This document shows, piece by piece, positions 25,889 through 36,589 of a stretch of 64,000 nucleotides of DNA. The stretch is from NCBI GenBank assembly GCA_028023455.1, contig JAQFVV010006312.1:2337898-2401897 (forward strand), written 5' to 3'. The first letter of the stretch is position 1, and each line of letters starts with the position of its first letter. The notes beneath the pieces were generated by a model. It was not told the origin of the DNA and did not search any database. It worked only from the letters and a program-made list of their open reading frames with translations. The stretch comes from Epiperipatus broadwayi. Taxonomy: Eukaryota; Onychophora; Udeonychophora; Euonychophora; Peripatidae. The position numbers and the translations under genes were made by a program.

Positions 25889-26101
25889 GGTTACATTTGG
25901 CGCCCAACATGGGGCTTTACCTGGCTAACCTACCTATAGGCTCCGGTTACATTTGGCTTCCAACTGTGGGGCATTATCCAGCTAGCCTAACCATAGGCAC
26001 CTATTACATTGTCACCTTACTGTTAGGCCTTATCTGGCATAGGCCGGTTAATTTGCCACCCTATTGTGAGGTCCGATCTAGCTAGCCTACTCATAGGCAT
26101 A
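25889..26101 (+). repeat. tandem repeat containing the primer-binding site, four decaying units
   Basis: Units start at 25889, 25945, 26002 and 26046 (lengths about 56, 57, 44 and 56). Each begins with a GGTTACATTTGGC-like block, continues through a C(A/T)(A/T)(C/T)TGTGGGGC-like block and ends with GCTAGCCTA...CATAGGC-like sequence. Unit 1 holds the intact primer site overlapping the LTR end; units 2-4 carry progressively altered copies. Confidence 0.85.
25898..25917 (+). promoter_or_regulatory. primer-binding site for tRNA-Lys
   Basis: Two bases after the LTR end, TGGCGCCCAACATGGGGCTT is complementary to the 3' end of insect-type tRNA-Lys(CTT), with two mismatches to the expected TGGCGCCCAACGTGGGGCTC. 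This would prime minus-strand DNA synthesis. Confidence 0.85.
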
Positions 26102-26301
26102 AGCAGATCATGATTCTGTGACATGAACAGTGCATATGATGTAGTGATGTAATTTGTTCAGGAAGGATGGAAAAATAAAAGTCTAAAAGAAAAACACAAA
26201 ATGAATGGCATAAAGAATGAAACAGGCATTTCAAAGAAGATGGAGGAAAGTCATGGTGTGGATGGAGAGAGAAGCTTACTGATTCAGAAAACAAAGGAAA
26301 A

Positions 26302-27558
26302 ATGGTAAACATGGAGGCTCAGAAAACAGAAAAGATAGCTATGATAGCCCAGTTATTGGAAATTATAAAAGCAAACCAGAAAAGAGACGAACAAAGAGAA
26401 GAAGATATCAAACAGAGAGAAGAAAAAAGAGATAAGCAGAGAGAAGAAGATAACCAAACAAGGGATAAAGAGAGAGAAGAAGATAACCAAATAAGGGATA
26501 AACAGAGAGAAGAAGATAACCAAAAAAGGGATAAACAGAGAGAAGAAGATAACCAAATAAGGGATAAACAGAGAGAAGAAGACAACCAAATAAGGGATAA
26601 ACAGAGAGAAGAAGATAACCAAAAAAGAGACAAGCAAAGAGAAGAAGATATCAAACAAAGAGAAGAAGACAACCAAAAAAGAGATAAACAAAGAGAAGAT
26701 GATATCAAACAAAGAGAAGAAGACAACCAAAAAAGAGATAAACAAAGAGAAGATGATATCAAACAAAGAGAAGAAGACAACCAAAAAAGAGATAAGCAAA
26801 GAGAAGAAGATAACCAAAAAAGAGATAAGCAAAGAGAAGAAGATAACAAGCAAGCAATAGAAGCAAACCAAAGAATAGAAAAGCAAATTATGGAAGCGGT
26901 GGAAAATCAGAATGAAAAGTTAAACCAGTTGATAAAGGAAATAATTCAACCTAAAAAATTGGATGAGGAGGAGACTTTGGAATTTCCAACCAAAGATATT
27001 TTAAAGGAATCACAAATTGAATATCCTATTACTGATGAAGCAAAATTTGAGATTGTTAAAAAGGAAGAAATTGAAATTACAAAGAGTGATATTGAAATTG
27101 TCAGTCTACCTTCAGGAAAAGTTCTGATTGTGGAATGTACCTCTAAAATTGAAAATAAAGAAACAGTATATACAGAAGCTGAGAATGAAATTGTATCAAA
27201 TACAGTAAAAGAATTTCAAATGGATGAAAATGAATCTAATAAAGTAAAATTAAAATCTTCTGATCTTCAAGAAGATGAAAAACGTGAAAATGAACATAAT
27301 CAAAATATAACAAAGGGACTATCCAATATAGAAGAAAATGTTTCAGAAAAATTGTCTGATATATGCTATGAAATAGTAACAAAGATAGAGAAAGGAATCA
27401 CAAAATGGAAAGAAAAGTGCGTTAGTCCTCAGCCATATATAAAAATTTTAAACAAAAGCTTAATAAACTCAAATCAAAAATTGAGTATAGAAAAAAAATA
27501 TATAAAGACAGTTATTAAAAATATAGTTGCTTATGCAGGAAAAGACACCAAAAAGTAA
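26302..27558 (+). CDS. charged coiled-coil protein of the LTR element (gag-position ORF)
   Basis: An intact 418-codon frame begins with ATG at 26302, about 400 bases after the primer site; a second in-frame ATG lies three codons later. Residues 8-26 are hydrophobic and helical (IAMIAQLLEIIK). Residues about 27-195 are an 11-residue repeat of the type QREEDNQKRDK, with variants DIKQREE and DNQIRDK, strongly predicted as a long charged helix or coiled coil. Residues 200-240 continue as helix, and the rest is acidic and Lys-rich without motifs I recognise. No CCHC knuckle or capsid signature is seen. Its position suggests a Gag-like structural protein, but that is inference. Minus-strand open frames over the repeat are shadows. 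Confidence 0.8.
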   Translation: MVNMEAQKTEKIAMIAQLLEIIKANQKRDEQREEDIKQREEKRDKQREEDNQTRDKEREEDNQIRDKQREEDNQKRDKQREEDNQIRDKQREEDNQIRDKQREEDNQKRDKQREEDIKQREEDNQKRDKQREDDIKQREEDNQKRDKQREDDIKQREEDNQKRDKQREEDNQKRDKQREEDNKQAIEANQRIEKQIMEAVENQNEKLNQLIKEIIQPKKLDEEETLEFPTKDILKESQIEYPITDEAKFEIVKKEEIEITKSDIEIVSLPSGKVLIVECTSKIENKETVYTEAENEIVSNTVKEFQMDENESNKVKLKSSDLQEDEKRENEHNQNITKGLSNIEENVSEKLSDICYEIVTKIEKGITKWKEKCVSPQPYIKILNKSLINSNQKLSIEKKYIKTVIKNIVAYAGKDTKK

Positions 27559-27954
27559 TCTGAAAACTCGGGATTTATCAGTGTGAAAGAAATTAAACAA
27601 CAAGAAACCTTTGCAAATACCAAAAAAATAATTACTATGGCAGAAGAACCATTTAAAAGGAAACTTTTATGTAAAAATGAAGTACCACCATGGAAGAGGA
27701 AAAAGAGAAAATTCACAGATGGTGTTCATGGTCCATATCGGACGCGTATAATTAGAAGATCAAACAGTAACAATGATCTCCAAAGAAAATACAGAAGTGA
27801 AGAAGCAAGACATCACAGTAATGTTAAACATGATAAATTTTCAACAAAGAGACGATCCAGAAGTATGTCACCTCATAATACAAAAGAGGACTATAGGAGA
27901 ACTGATCATGATCCTCAGTCTCCCAAAACAGGTTGCAGTTATGATTCAGAATAA
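27559..27954 (+). CDS. basic C-terminal extension in the same frame after one stop
   Basis: This frame continues directly from the coiled-coil ORF. A single TAA at 27556-27558 separates them and no frameshift is needed. An internal ATG is at 27583. The roughly 131 residues are Lys/Arg-rich, with KRKKRKF and STKRRSRSMS runs that could act as nuclear localisation or nucleic-acid-binding segments. VHGPYRTRIIRRS followed by about 20 residues and VKHDKF faintly resembles the GPY/F module at the C-terminus of Ty3/gypsy integrases, which would make it a leftover of a deleted pol gene. The resemblance is weak. Expression could be by stop readthrough or separate initiation, or the stop may be a mutation. 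Confidence 0.55.
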   Translation, partial: SENSGFISVKEIKQQETFANTKKIITMAEEPFKRKLLCKNEVPPWKRKKRKFTDGVHGPYRTRIIRRSNSNNDLQRKYRSEEARHHSNVKHDKFSTKRRSRSMSPHNTKEDYRRTDHDPQSPKTGCSYDSE

Positions 27955-28540
27955 AATAGAGATAGCTGATGGAAAAAGTTTGTGAGTGTGGTGTAGTGAT
28001 GCATGAACTTGTGTTTTTCATGTTGAGATGGTGGATGATTGAGCAGAGCTGCTTGGATGCATTGTGTTATGATGCTCTGAAGTATATGCTCGGCACTATC
28101 CCGACCTGGATGTTGTGCTCCAAGAGTAGTCCAGCAGTGCATATATATAGGTCTCATGGATAGGCCTTGGTCTCATGGATAGGCCAAATGATAGCCCCTA
28201 AGACTCACCGAAGCTGAGCAGGGTTGGCTGAGTGCCAAATTGATTTTTTTTCTCTGGCTCCTATTCTTGATTGGATGATACTTCTAGGTACAAGAGAGGT
28301 AGTGCTTAAAAATGAGATATTTTCTCGTGACGTCATGAGGCGGTGTGTACTGGTAGTTTGTGTTTGGCCATCTATTTGTCCCAGCATTGGAGGCTATGGT
28401 TCATGTATTCACTTTTCCAGCTCATCTTACTCATTCATCAGCATATCTAAAACCAGGCAGTACTGAGAAATAATGTGTATAGTATGTGGAATGAAATCGT
28501 ACTTCCAGGCGATTTCATCCCAAAATTTGGTGAGGGGTAA
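27955..28540 (+). other. LTR element 3' untranslated region with 5S-like fragment and polypurine tract
   Basis: No frame of interest is present. A 20-bp tandem duplication GGTCTCATGGATAGGCC occurs near 28150-28185. A stretch at 28203-28230 resembles the internal promoter of 5S rRNA. The end, GGTGAGGGG at about 28530-28538, is the likely polypurine tract that primes plus-strand synthesis just before the 3' LTR. Confidence 0.7.
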
Positions 28541-30981
28541 TGAAACAGTTATGCTGTTACTCATATAGATATTCAAAAGACCCCCCCCATTTAAAAACGT
28601 CTAGCGTGATTCAATCTAATTGGGAACGCAATAAAGCTGTAATTTGTTAAAAAAAAAAAGAAAAATCATATTTTTAATTTTGTGATTGATGGATTTAAAT
28701 AAAATGTTAAGTTATCTTATTTTTTTTTATCTGTCTCAATAAAAAAAAAAGAAAAGAAATTAATTATCCAATCATTAAAAAGAAAAAAAAAGAAAAGATA
28801 CTTGAGTTAAACTGAGGCAGTATTCAAATTAGGAACGTCGTCGGAAGAAAAGAACTTTTTTTTTCTCTCTCGTCTTACACAGAGAGGCAGAACATATTAA
28901 ATTTTTTGTTTTAAAAAAAGTGTATTACTTAATTCTTTTGACACGTTAAAATATAATTTTAACGGAACGTTAAAATGGAAAAAGAAACCTTTGCTAGAGG
29001 AATTATGATAATAATGGGGTAATTTAGCGGCTTCATTCTCTCCACGCTATGCCATGACTCTCCATAAATGAAATAACCCGCCTTCTTTATGAATAAACTG
29101 GATTGTAAAACTGGAAGGTAATTATGTTATAAGAATATTAAAACATCTTTATCTTACGTTATAAAGTGAAGTTATGAAATAATTACATAGAATTTGTTTT
29201 ATAAAATATTAAAACATCTTTATCATACGTTATAAAATGAAGTTATGAAATAACTACATAGAATTTGTTTTGTAAAATATTAGAACACGTTTATCATACG
29301 TTATAAAATGAAGTTATGAAATAATTACATAGAATTTGTTTTTTGTAAAATATGAAAACATTTTTATCATACGTTATAAAGTGACATTATGAAATAATTA
29401 CATAGAATGTGTTTTATAAAATATTAAAACGTCTTTATCATACGTTATAAAGTGAAGTTATGAAATAGCTACATGCAAATTTATTTATAAAAATATTTGA
29501 ACGTATTTACTATATGAATTAGAAATGCTTTAATTGCATATTACTTCTATCTGGGTAATGTAACAGAGTTTATGTATAAGAATATACTTCTATATTTGGC
29601 TAAATTATAAATGCCTCAATTATCAAATGATAAATGCTCTACAAACCAAGAATTGCTGAGTTCAAATGTCTACCAATCGGTAATAATTCATAAAATGATG
29701 AAATGCTGTATAAATCATAAATACTTGACTGCTTCTAAGGTTCTTCTCTTAAATGAACAAATGAATTATTGTATAAACCATAAGTGCTTGACTGCTTCAA
29801 AATGAATTATTGTATAAACCATAAATGCTTGACTGCTTCTAAGGTTCTTCTCTTAAATGAACAAATGAATTATTGTATAAACCATAAATGCTTGACTACT
29901 AAAATAATGAAATGCTGTATAAACCATAAATGCTTGACTGCTTCTAAGGTTCTTACCTTAAATGAATTCAAAATGAATTATTGTATAAACCATAAGTGCT
30001 TGACTGCTTCAAAATGAATTATTGTATAAACCATAAATGCTTGACTGCTTCTAAGGTTCTTCTCTTAAATGAACAAATGAATTATTGTATAAACCATAAA
30101 TGCTTGACTGCTTCAAAATGAATTATTGTATAAACCATAAATGCTTGACTGCTTCTAAGCTTCTTCTCATAAAAGAATACAAAAACAAACTATTGTTGAA
30201 TTGGAATATTTCCAAGCTTCTTCTCATAAAGGAATTAATGAACTATTGTTGAATTAGAATATTCACAAGCTTCTTCCCATAAATGAATTCAAAATGAACT
30301 ATTATTGAATTAGAATATTTCCAAGCTTCTTCTCATAAAGGAATTAATGAACTATTGTTGAATTAGAATATTCACAAGCTTCTTCCCATAAATGAATTCA
30401 AAATGAACTATTATTGAATTAGAATATTTCCAAGCTTCTTCTCATAAAGGAATTAATGAACTATTGTTGAATTAGAATATTCACAAGCTTCTTCCCATAA
30501 ATGAATTCAAAATGAACTATTATTGAATTAGAATATTTCCAAGCTTCTTCTCATAGAGGAATTAATGAACTATTGTTGAAATTGCAAATTAATTGTTATT
30601 TAATAAATTTTTTTTGTTACTAAAATTAAATTGGTTATCCAGTTGTCCAGTTTTGTTTATTTATCGCATCACTCACCAATTATAGCACTGGTTCATGAGA
30701 ATCTCATGTTCTCTGGGCTACGTCTGACATAACTTGACCTAGGCCAGTCAGGTTGTAGTGAGATGGAACTCTAATGGCGCTCTTTGGGAAACCAAACATA
30801 GAAATATTTAGATGTTTCCAGTCTCTATGTACTACATCCTCTGATGAGCAGGAAATATTGTTGTAGGGGGGCATTAACATCTGCATTAAGAATATCAATT
30901 GATAGTTCCTTCCTGCAGCATGCTCATCAGAAAATTGTTACAACTGACGTAATAAAACGGTTGTATGGCGGTCCATTTACA
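28541..30981 (+). repeat. 3' long terminal repeat, 2441 bp
   Basis: It is nearly identical to the 5' LTR outside its tandem arrays, starting TGAAACAG and ending TCCATTTACA. Arrays B and C have more copies than in the 5' LTR, making it 266 bp longer. Visible point differences include CACAATAAAG to CGCAATAAAG and GATGTAATAA to GACGTAATAA. Confidence 0.92.
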
Positions 30982-30989
30982 ATATATAT

Positions 30990-31570
30990 ATATATATTAC
31001 AGTAGAGACTATTATATATATATATTAAAATTTATAAAATAATTGAAAAATAGAACTTTGAAATCATTTATCTAGGTTTTTAGAAAAAAAAAACCATTTT
31101 GTTTAATGTTTAATGAAAGCTTTTACTTGTATGGAAATTTTCTAGCATATTACAAGTTGTGGTTTTAATTAATAATTTCTTTGATGATTTAATTTTATGG
31201 TTCCTTTTATTTTTTAAACAAACATTTATATAATGTTATAGGTTAACATTTTTTACTCAAATTGAAGCTTTGCAGTACAAAAAATATAAATTAATTGAAT
31301 CTTTGAACTTTAAAATATTATGACACTGTTTTTATCCTTGAAATGTAATTTTTAATGTGTTCTTTATCAGTTGTATTTGAGAAAAAATTTAGTAGATGGT
31401 ATTATTTTGTCATAAACATATACAGAAGATAATCAAAAAAGTTTTTTAACCAATTGTCATCACAGTATTGTGGGCAATAACACTTAACACACACATTTTT
31501 TTCTATGGACAAAGTATTCTTAAAAGCAAATGCTACTTCTAATAATGAACACTATACTATAAAACAAAAC
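30990..31570. other. AT-rich flank of the LTR element
   Basis: Short TA runs near 30982-30996 and 31013-31024 mark the insertion site region. Nothing else is recognised. Confidence 0.5.
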
Positions 31571-31573
31571 AAA

Positions 31574-31765
31574 AAGAGAGAGAGACAGAGAGAGACAGAG
31601 AGAGAGACAGAGAGAGAGAAAGAGAGAGACAGAGGGAGAGAGACAGAGAGAGAGAGAGAAAGAGAGAGACAGAGAGAGTCAGAGAGTGACACACAGAGAG
31701 AGACAGAGAGAGACAGAGAGAGACAGAGAGAGAGACAGAGAGAGAGACAGAGAGGGAGAGAGAGA
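31574..31765. repeat. (AG)n/(GACAGA)n microsatellite
   Basis: AGAGAGACAG-type repeats run for about 190 bases. The 97-codon open frame over it, poly Arg/Glu, is an artefact of the repeat. Confidence 0.95.
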
Positions 31766-31799
31766 TCTTTTCACTATTCAGAAAATTTGATAAACTAAG

Positions 31800-32689
31800 T
31801 AATTAGATTTTACAATAAAAATAATTTCTAATTAATTTTAGGTATAAACTATTTTGTAAGAAACAAAATACATTAAAAAAGATGTTTCAAAATTAATCAA
31901 AATAATGTTTATTTAAATTAACTTTGATCAAAATAAACATGTTTTTAAAGCAAGACTATAAAACGGTTATCATAATTTTCAACATTAAAAAAGAAATTTA
32001 AATTATTTATCTCTTTTTACAATAATCAAAAAACTATTACATTTTATACAATTGAATAAAGTATGTTGAAAGAATTTGCAACAGTTTATTTTGTGTCATA
32101 AACATCATCTTCTTGAAAATGAATATGGTCATTCTAATGCCAAAAGAATTAAAATGAATAGAAAGAGAAAATAAGAATAATAATATATTAGATTTAAATT
32201 TTGTTATGAATATGCAAACTAATACATGAAACACAAATATGTCAATACAAAATATGTTATTCCCCAATTATGTTTATTTAATATTTTGCAATAACTGTCT
32301 TTTGATTCCTATTGCAATAAACTTTTCTTTCTAAAAAAAGACTTTAATATATTGTTTAATTGTCATTCTCAATTATTCTCTAATTTCAGCCAAATATTAC
32401 TAATAAAAAGAATTAATATTGTCTTTTTAAGAATATCTTTAAGTTAATGTTTAAACACAAACAGAATCTACCTTTTCTAGAATCCATGCTCATATTCATT
32501 ATAATATATTTTTAGAAAGTATGGTATTGTTCATTTATTTCATATATCCAATTAAACAAAGTTGTGACTTTATACTAATAAACTATATATCATTGTTAGA
32601 AATCTGAAAAACATATTGATTGGTCTGTCAAAATTGTTAATAAATATTTTTCTTTCTTATGATAATAATATGACTGAACCAAAAAAAGA
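31800..32689. other. AT-rich spacer
   Basis: Nothing is recognisable on either strand. The short open frame at 32037-32267 (minus) is AT-driven. Confidence 0.5.
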
Positions 32690-34330
32690 AATGCAGACAG
32701 TAAAGCTTGGACTATTTGAAGCTAGGATTTGTCCCATCATTATCAAACAAACATTTACCAATGTGCCTCAAATGCAAAAAAGTCTTTAGTAACAATACTA
32801 TGAAACCACCAAAACTAGCAGATCACTTGAACAGAATTCACCATGACAAAAAAAAGATTTGCCATTCTTTCAACCACCTAAAGATAAAATTCTGAAAAGA
32901 ACTATGATAGATAATATGTTTGTTTCATCACTGAAGTAAAATAATGATGGATTAAAGGTATCATATAACATATCCCCATTCATTGGGAAGTCTGGTGAGC
33001 CACAGAATATAGGGGAAAAACTGATTCGATTAACCATCATGGAGGTATTGAACACTGTACTCCACAAATCTTCCCAAATATTATAAAAAGGATTTCTTTG
33101 AGCAATAACACAGTTCAAAGACATAGTGATGAAATGAGTCACAATGTGGAAAACTGCAAAAAACATTACCCAGTAATGAAGCTTTGTTGCTGATCTATGT
33201 TCTTTATTGAAGATCAGGAACTGCATGAAGAGCTGCTTTTTAATAAAACTTTAGAAACTGAAATCAGAAGTGAATTGATTTTAATTTAATAGAGCTATAT
33301 TTAAGAAAAAAAGTGATTCCATTTACAAATATAATATCTGTTGTGACAAATGGAGAACCAGTTATGGTTAGTCATTATCATGGTTTTAAAAGTTATTTGA
33401 AACAAGAAGTAACTGAAGTGCTTGCAGTTTATTCTGTAATCCATAGGCAACATTTAATAGCCAAATATATTAGTGACAAATTGCATCCTTGCTTAAGATT
33501 GTTATAACAACTGTGAACAAAATTTGAAGTAATGTTTTGAAGTTCACTTGATTATGCAAGGAAAGTGATGAAGATTTCTAGTGATTGGTTCTCCATATCA
33601 AAGTCCACTGTTTTTCAAAAGGTTTATGTTTGGCAAGATTTTTTGAACATTTTTGATGTTTTAGAGTTTTTGGAATATGGTGATTCCAGTTTTAAAAAAA
33701 AATTATTTAAGGATAAGACAGATATTGCTTATTTAACAGACTTATTTGTAAATTTAATGATGTTAATTTACAACTGCAAGGAGGCAATTTGAATCTCATA
33801 AAAAAAAATCAGTCATATTGGTTTTTGTCACTAAATTAATATTTTTAAGCAAAATATTGCAAGATCTGAGCTTCCCAGTTCCCCAATTTATTTAAAATAG
33901 GCTCAACCCAAGAAGAAAACATGTTGGTATATGTCAAACCACTTGGAGGCTCTTCATTTAAATTTCAAAATTAGTTAGAAGATATTGTCATTGGAAATAC
34001 TGTATTGGATAATAAACCCATACATTACTAGTGCAGAAACAAATATAATTTTACAAGATGGGCTGATAACCATCAGCATGAATGAGAACTGCAAGATACA
34101 ATTCTAAAAGGATTATCAAAAGTTTTGGCTGCAACGATATTCAACTTCTGTATCCAGCTCTCTGGGCTGTTGTATTAAAGTATTTTTTGGCATTTCCATT
34201 ATTGTATCTGGTAGAGAGAGCCTTCAGTGTAGTTTTAATCTGCTTCAGAACAGACATCAATTGCATATCACTGAACATGGAGATTTGAGAATGCAACTTA
34301 TTTAAACTTGTATGTAGATAAATTGTTGCC
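32690..34330 (+). pseudogene. hAT-superfamily transposase relic (ZBED5/FAM200-like)
   Basis: Pieces in order match domesticated and transposon hAT proteins of the ZBED5 group. LPMCLKCKKVFSNNTMKPPK followed by LADHLNRIHHDK is a BED-type zinc finger with Cys-x2-Cys...His. After stops, YNISPFIGKSGEPQNIGEKL follows (32950-33040). IPFTNIISVVTNGEPVMVSH with VIHRQHLIAKYIS (33316-33480) is the RNase H-like core. FLEYGDSSFKKKLF with DIAYLTDLFVNL comes next (33660-33760). The C-terminal dimerisation block LWAVVLKYFLAFPLLYLVER lies at 34162-34221, continuing in another frame with ITEHGDLRMQL. The expected catalytic Asp in the TDGAP-type block is Asn here. Many stops and frameshifts make it inactive. Terminal inverted repeats were not found. 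Confidence 0.88.
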
Positions 34331-34339
34331 AGATCACCA

Positions 34340-36450
34340 GATGCATCCATCTCATTAAATTCAGTTTTCAAAGCTAATTTATTTGGTATTCTTATTTTTA
34401 TAATCTGATTAAAATCTTTCATTGTTGTAATTTTGTTGATGTTTAATTCTGTCTTAATATATTGATTTTTTACTTCATTTTTATGTTTACTGAAGTGATT
34501 TTAATATTTGTATTTATTTTGAATTTACATATTTATTTGGAAAATGTCAAAAATTAAAAAAAAAAAACATGTTCACATTTTTTGCTTTAATTTTCATTAA
34601 TGCAGGTTTCAGTATTAAATGTTGCATTGAATAATGTCATATTCCATAATCCTTTTATCTTTTTCAATCATTAATTACAAGTGATTAAAATGAAAAGTTT
34701 AATATCTAATGAAATATTTAATATCCAGTAAGTTGAGGTCAACAGTTTTAAAAGTTTTTGGTAAAAAGATCTGCAACTGAAAAAAGTTTGGGAATTCTTG
34801 ATTTCAATCATAAAAGGCTAAGTTAAATATCTGCTTGGACCTCTTTCTTTGGTTGACTATCTCACTCCCAAAGGAAATTCTTTAAGCAACTTGTTATTAA
34901 CTGAAGGAAATAATAAGCTGTCACATAGTTTTATTACACCAGGAATTCTCACAGAAGTATATAAAATTACATGACTATGAACCATTAACTAACATTCAAT
35001 GTATTGTTTATTCATGCTCAAAGTTTATTTAAAATTAGGTCTACTCATATTTTTGAACTGCTAAGTTATATTCTACAGCTAATTAAAAACATTATTTGCC
35101 TATTATAATTATTTATCAGTATTCTCATTATGCTAAACCTTATTTATAATAATATTTGAACTTTGCTAACTTGAAGAATATTGTAAAAGAATAGAAGTAG
35201 CTGTAAAATAATAACTCCGAAAATTTAAAAGGCATTTACCTTATTATTAAAATAAATTATTTTCTTATTATTATGTCTTCATAAATAAAAATAATATTTG
35301 TGAAAAACAGTAGCATTGTGCTAGTTTTAGAATAAAGGAAATGTTTATTTTAACATCTAAAATTGAAAAATAAAAATATTTTACATTTCCAGAAATTATG
35401 TTTCATTTTTAAATATGTCATGAAAGGATTGACTTTCTGCTTGTGTGTCTTATCATTAGATAAAGTATATGTATTGAAATATATTATCTATTATTGGAAT
35501 ATTTTTGCTTACTATGAAAATAAAAATGATTAATCATGTTGAAATATATTATATTTTACTTAGATATTTTTACTTACTATGAGAATAAAAATAAACGTCT
35601 TATTATAAAGCTCTTAGTGCTTTCAAAAATTCATTTTGTTTTGAACTTAAATAATATGGAACTCTCTGTAATATATATATATATATTGCTTTCCATAAAT
35701 ATTTGTGCTATATAAATCCTATTGGAAATTTTTTTAGTTACTATGGAAATATGATAAAAATAGTGTGCTTTCTACAATTTGCATATTATTGTATACAGTT
35801 CACTTTGCTTGAAATAATTCTGTATTCATTTATTACATATAAAATTTATATTGTGACTTTTATAAATTTTTTGTTGTTTTAAACTTCATATTGTTCTGAA
35901 GGAAATGATATCATAAATCTCATATTGTTTTAAAGAATATTGTGTTAGATTACCCTGAATGGTTTTAAATTTATGTCAATGTTTAACTCAATTGCCTCAG
36001 AATTTTGACTAATTATTTCAACAATGTGGTATTTAAATATTTAGAATGTTTTATTAAAATATTCTACACTCTTATGGAATCATTATCCAAATTATAGTTC
36101 TGTGGAGAATGGCATTGGAATTACTGATTTCAGGTCTTAGAACTTTTCAAGTAGTAAAATGGTTAAAAATATATTTTAGATTTAAGATTATTTATACAGT
36201 TTTTATGCTGATAATATTGTTTACATATAATTTTATGCTGTATAAATATTGAAGTAGTCTATTTATTTTGCATTGCAGTTTTATAAAAAGCAATATGTGC
36301 ATCCAATATGGAATTATTTAGAGTGTTGACTAAATAAAGGAATAAATTATTGGAGTTATTGTATGTTTTGTGATTTAATTGTTAAATCATAATTCATATG
36401 CCTAATAATTATTTTATTATAATATTCTATATTTGTCAGTTTTTCACATC
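34340..36450. other. AT-rich spacer
   Basis: It holds a (TA)n tract near 35672-35687 and locally repeated TACTTACTATGA-like phrases at about 35505-35585. No gene is seen. Confidence 0.5.
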
Positions 36451-36455
36451 ATGAG

Positions 36456-36524
<69 letters not shown>

Positions 36525-36526
36525 GC
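36456..36526. repeat. (TTA)n microsatellite, left side of a PLE fragment
   Basis: About 70 bases of TTA repeats abut the 3' side of the minus-strand GIY-YIG fragment. A second TTA tract lies on its other side at 37027-37060. Confidence 0.95.
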
Positions 36527-36589
36527 CTAAAAACGATTTACTCGCTGACGAAGAAGCTTCCAAATAAACAAAACAAATTTCGCTTAAAA

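Larger units (their letters stand above)
23721..25895 (+). repeat. 5' long terminal repeat, 2175 bp
   Basis: It begins TGAAACAGTTATGCTGTTAC and ends GTATGGCGGTCCGGTTACA. It contains three successive tandem arrays (24300-24660, 24885-25240 and 25245-25495). Short frames within it, such as 24794-24988 and 25618-25812, recur identically in the other LTR and reflect the repeats, not genes. The LTR should carry the promoter and polyadenylation signals, but I could not point to either with confidence. Confidence 0.92.
23721..30981 (+). mobile_element. non-autonomous LTR retrotransposon (LARD-like), young insertion
   Basis: The element has two long direct repeats (23721-25895 and 28541-30981), both starting TGAAACAG and ending TTACA. 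A tRNA-Lys primer-binding site follows the first, and the purine-rich GGTGAGGGG precedes the second. The 2.6 kb interior has coding capacity only for a coiled-coil protein and a basic tail. Protease, RT, RNase H and integrase core are absent, so it must rely on an autonomous relative. By eye the LTRs differ by few substitutions plus array-length changes, which implies recent insertion. It sits in a TA-rich site; a 4-bp ATAT duplication is possible but cannot be proven in such sequence. The primer site suggests the Ty3/gypsy group. Confidence 0.9.

Noticed and set aside
26319-26886. Minus-strand frames rich in Ser/Leu/Phe resembling membrane segments
   Set aside because: Antisense shadows of the 11-residue repeat in the coiled-coil ORF.
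31505-31798. Arg/Glu-rich 97-residue protein
   Set aside because: Product of the GA/GACAGA microsatellite.
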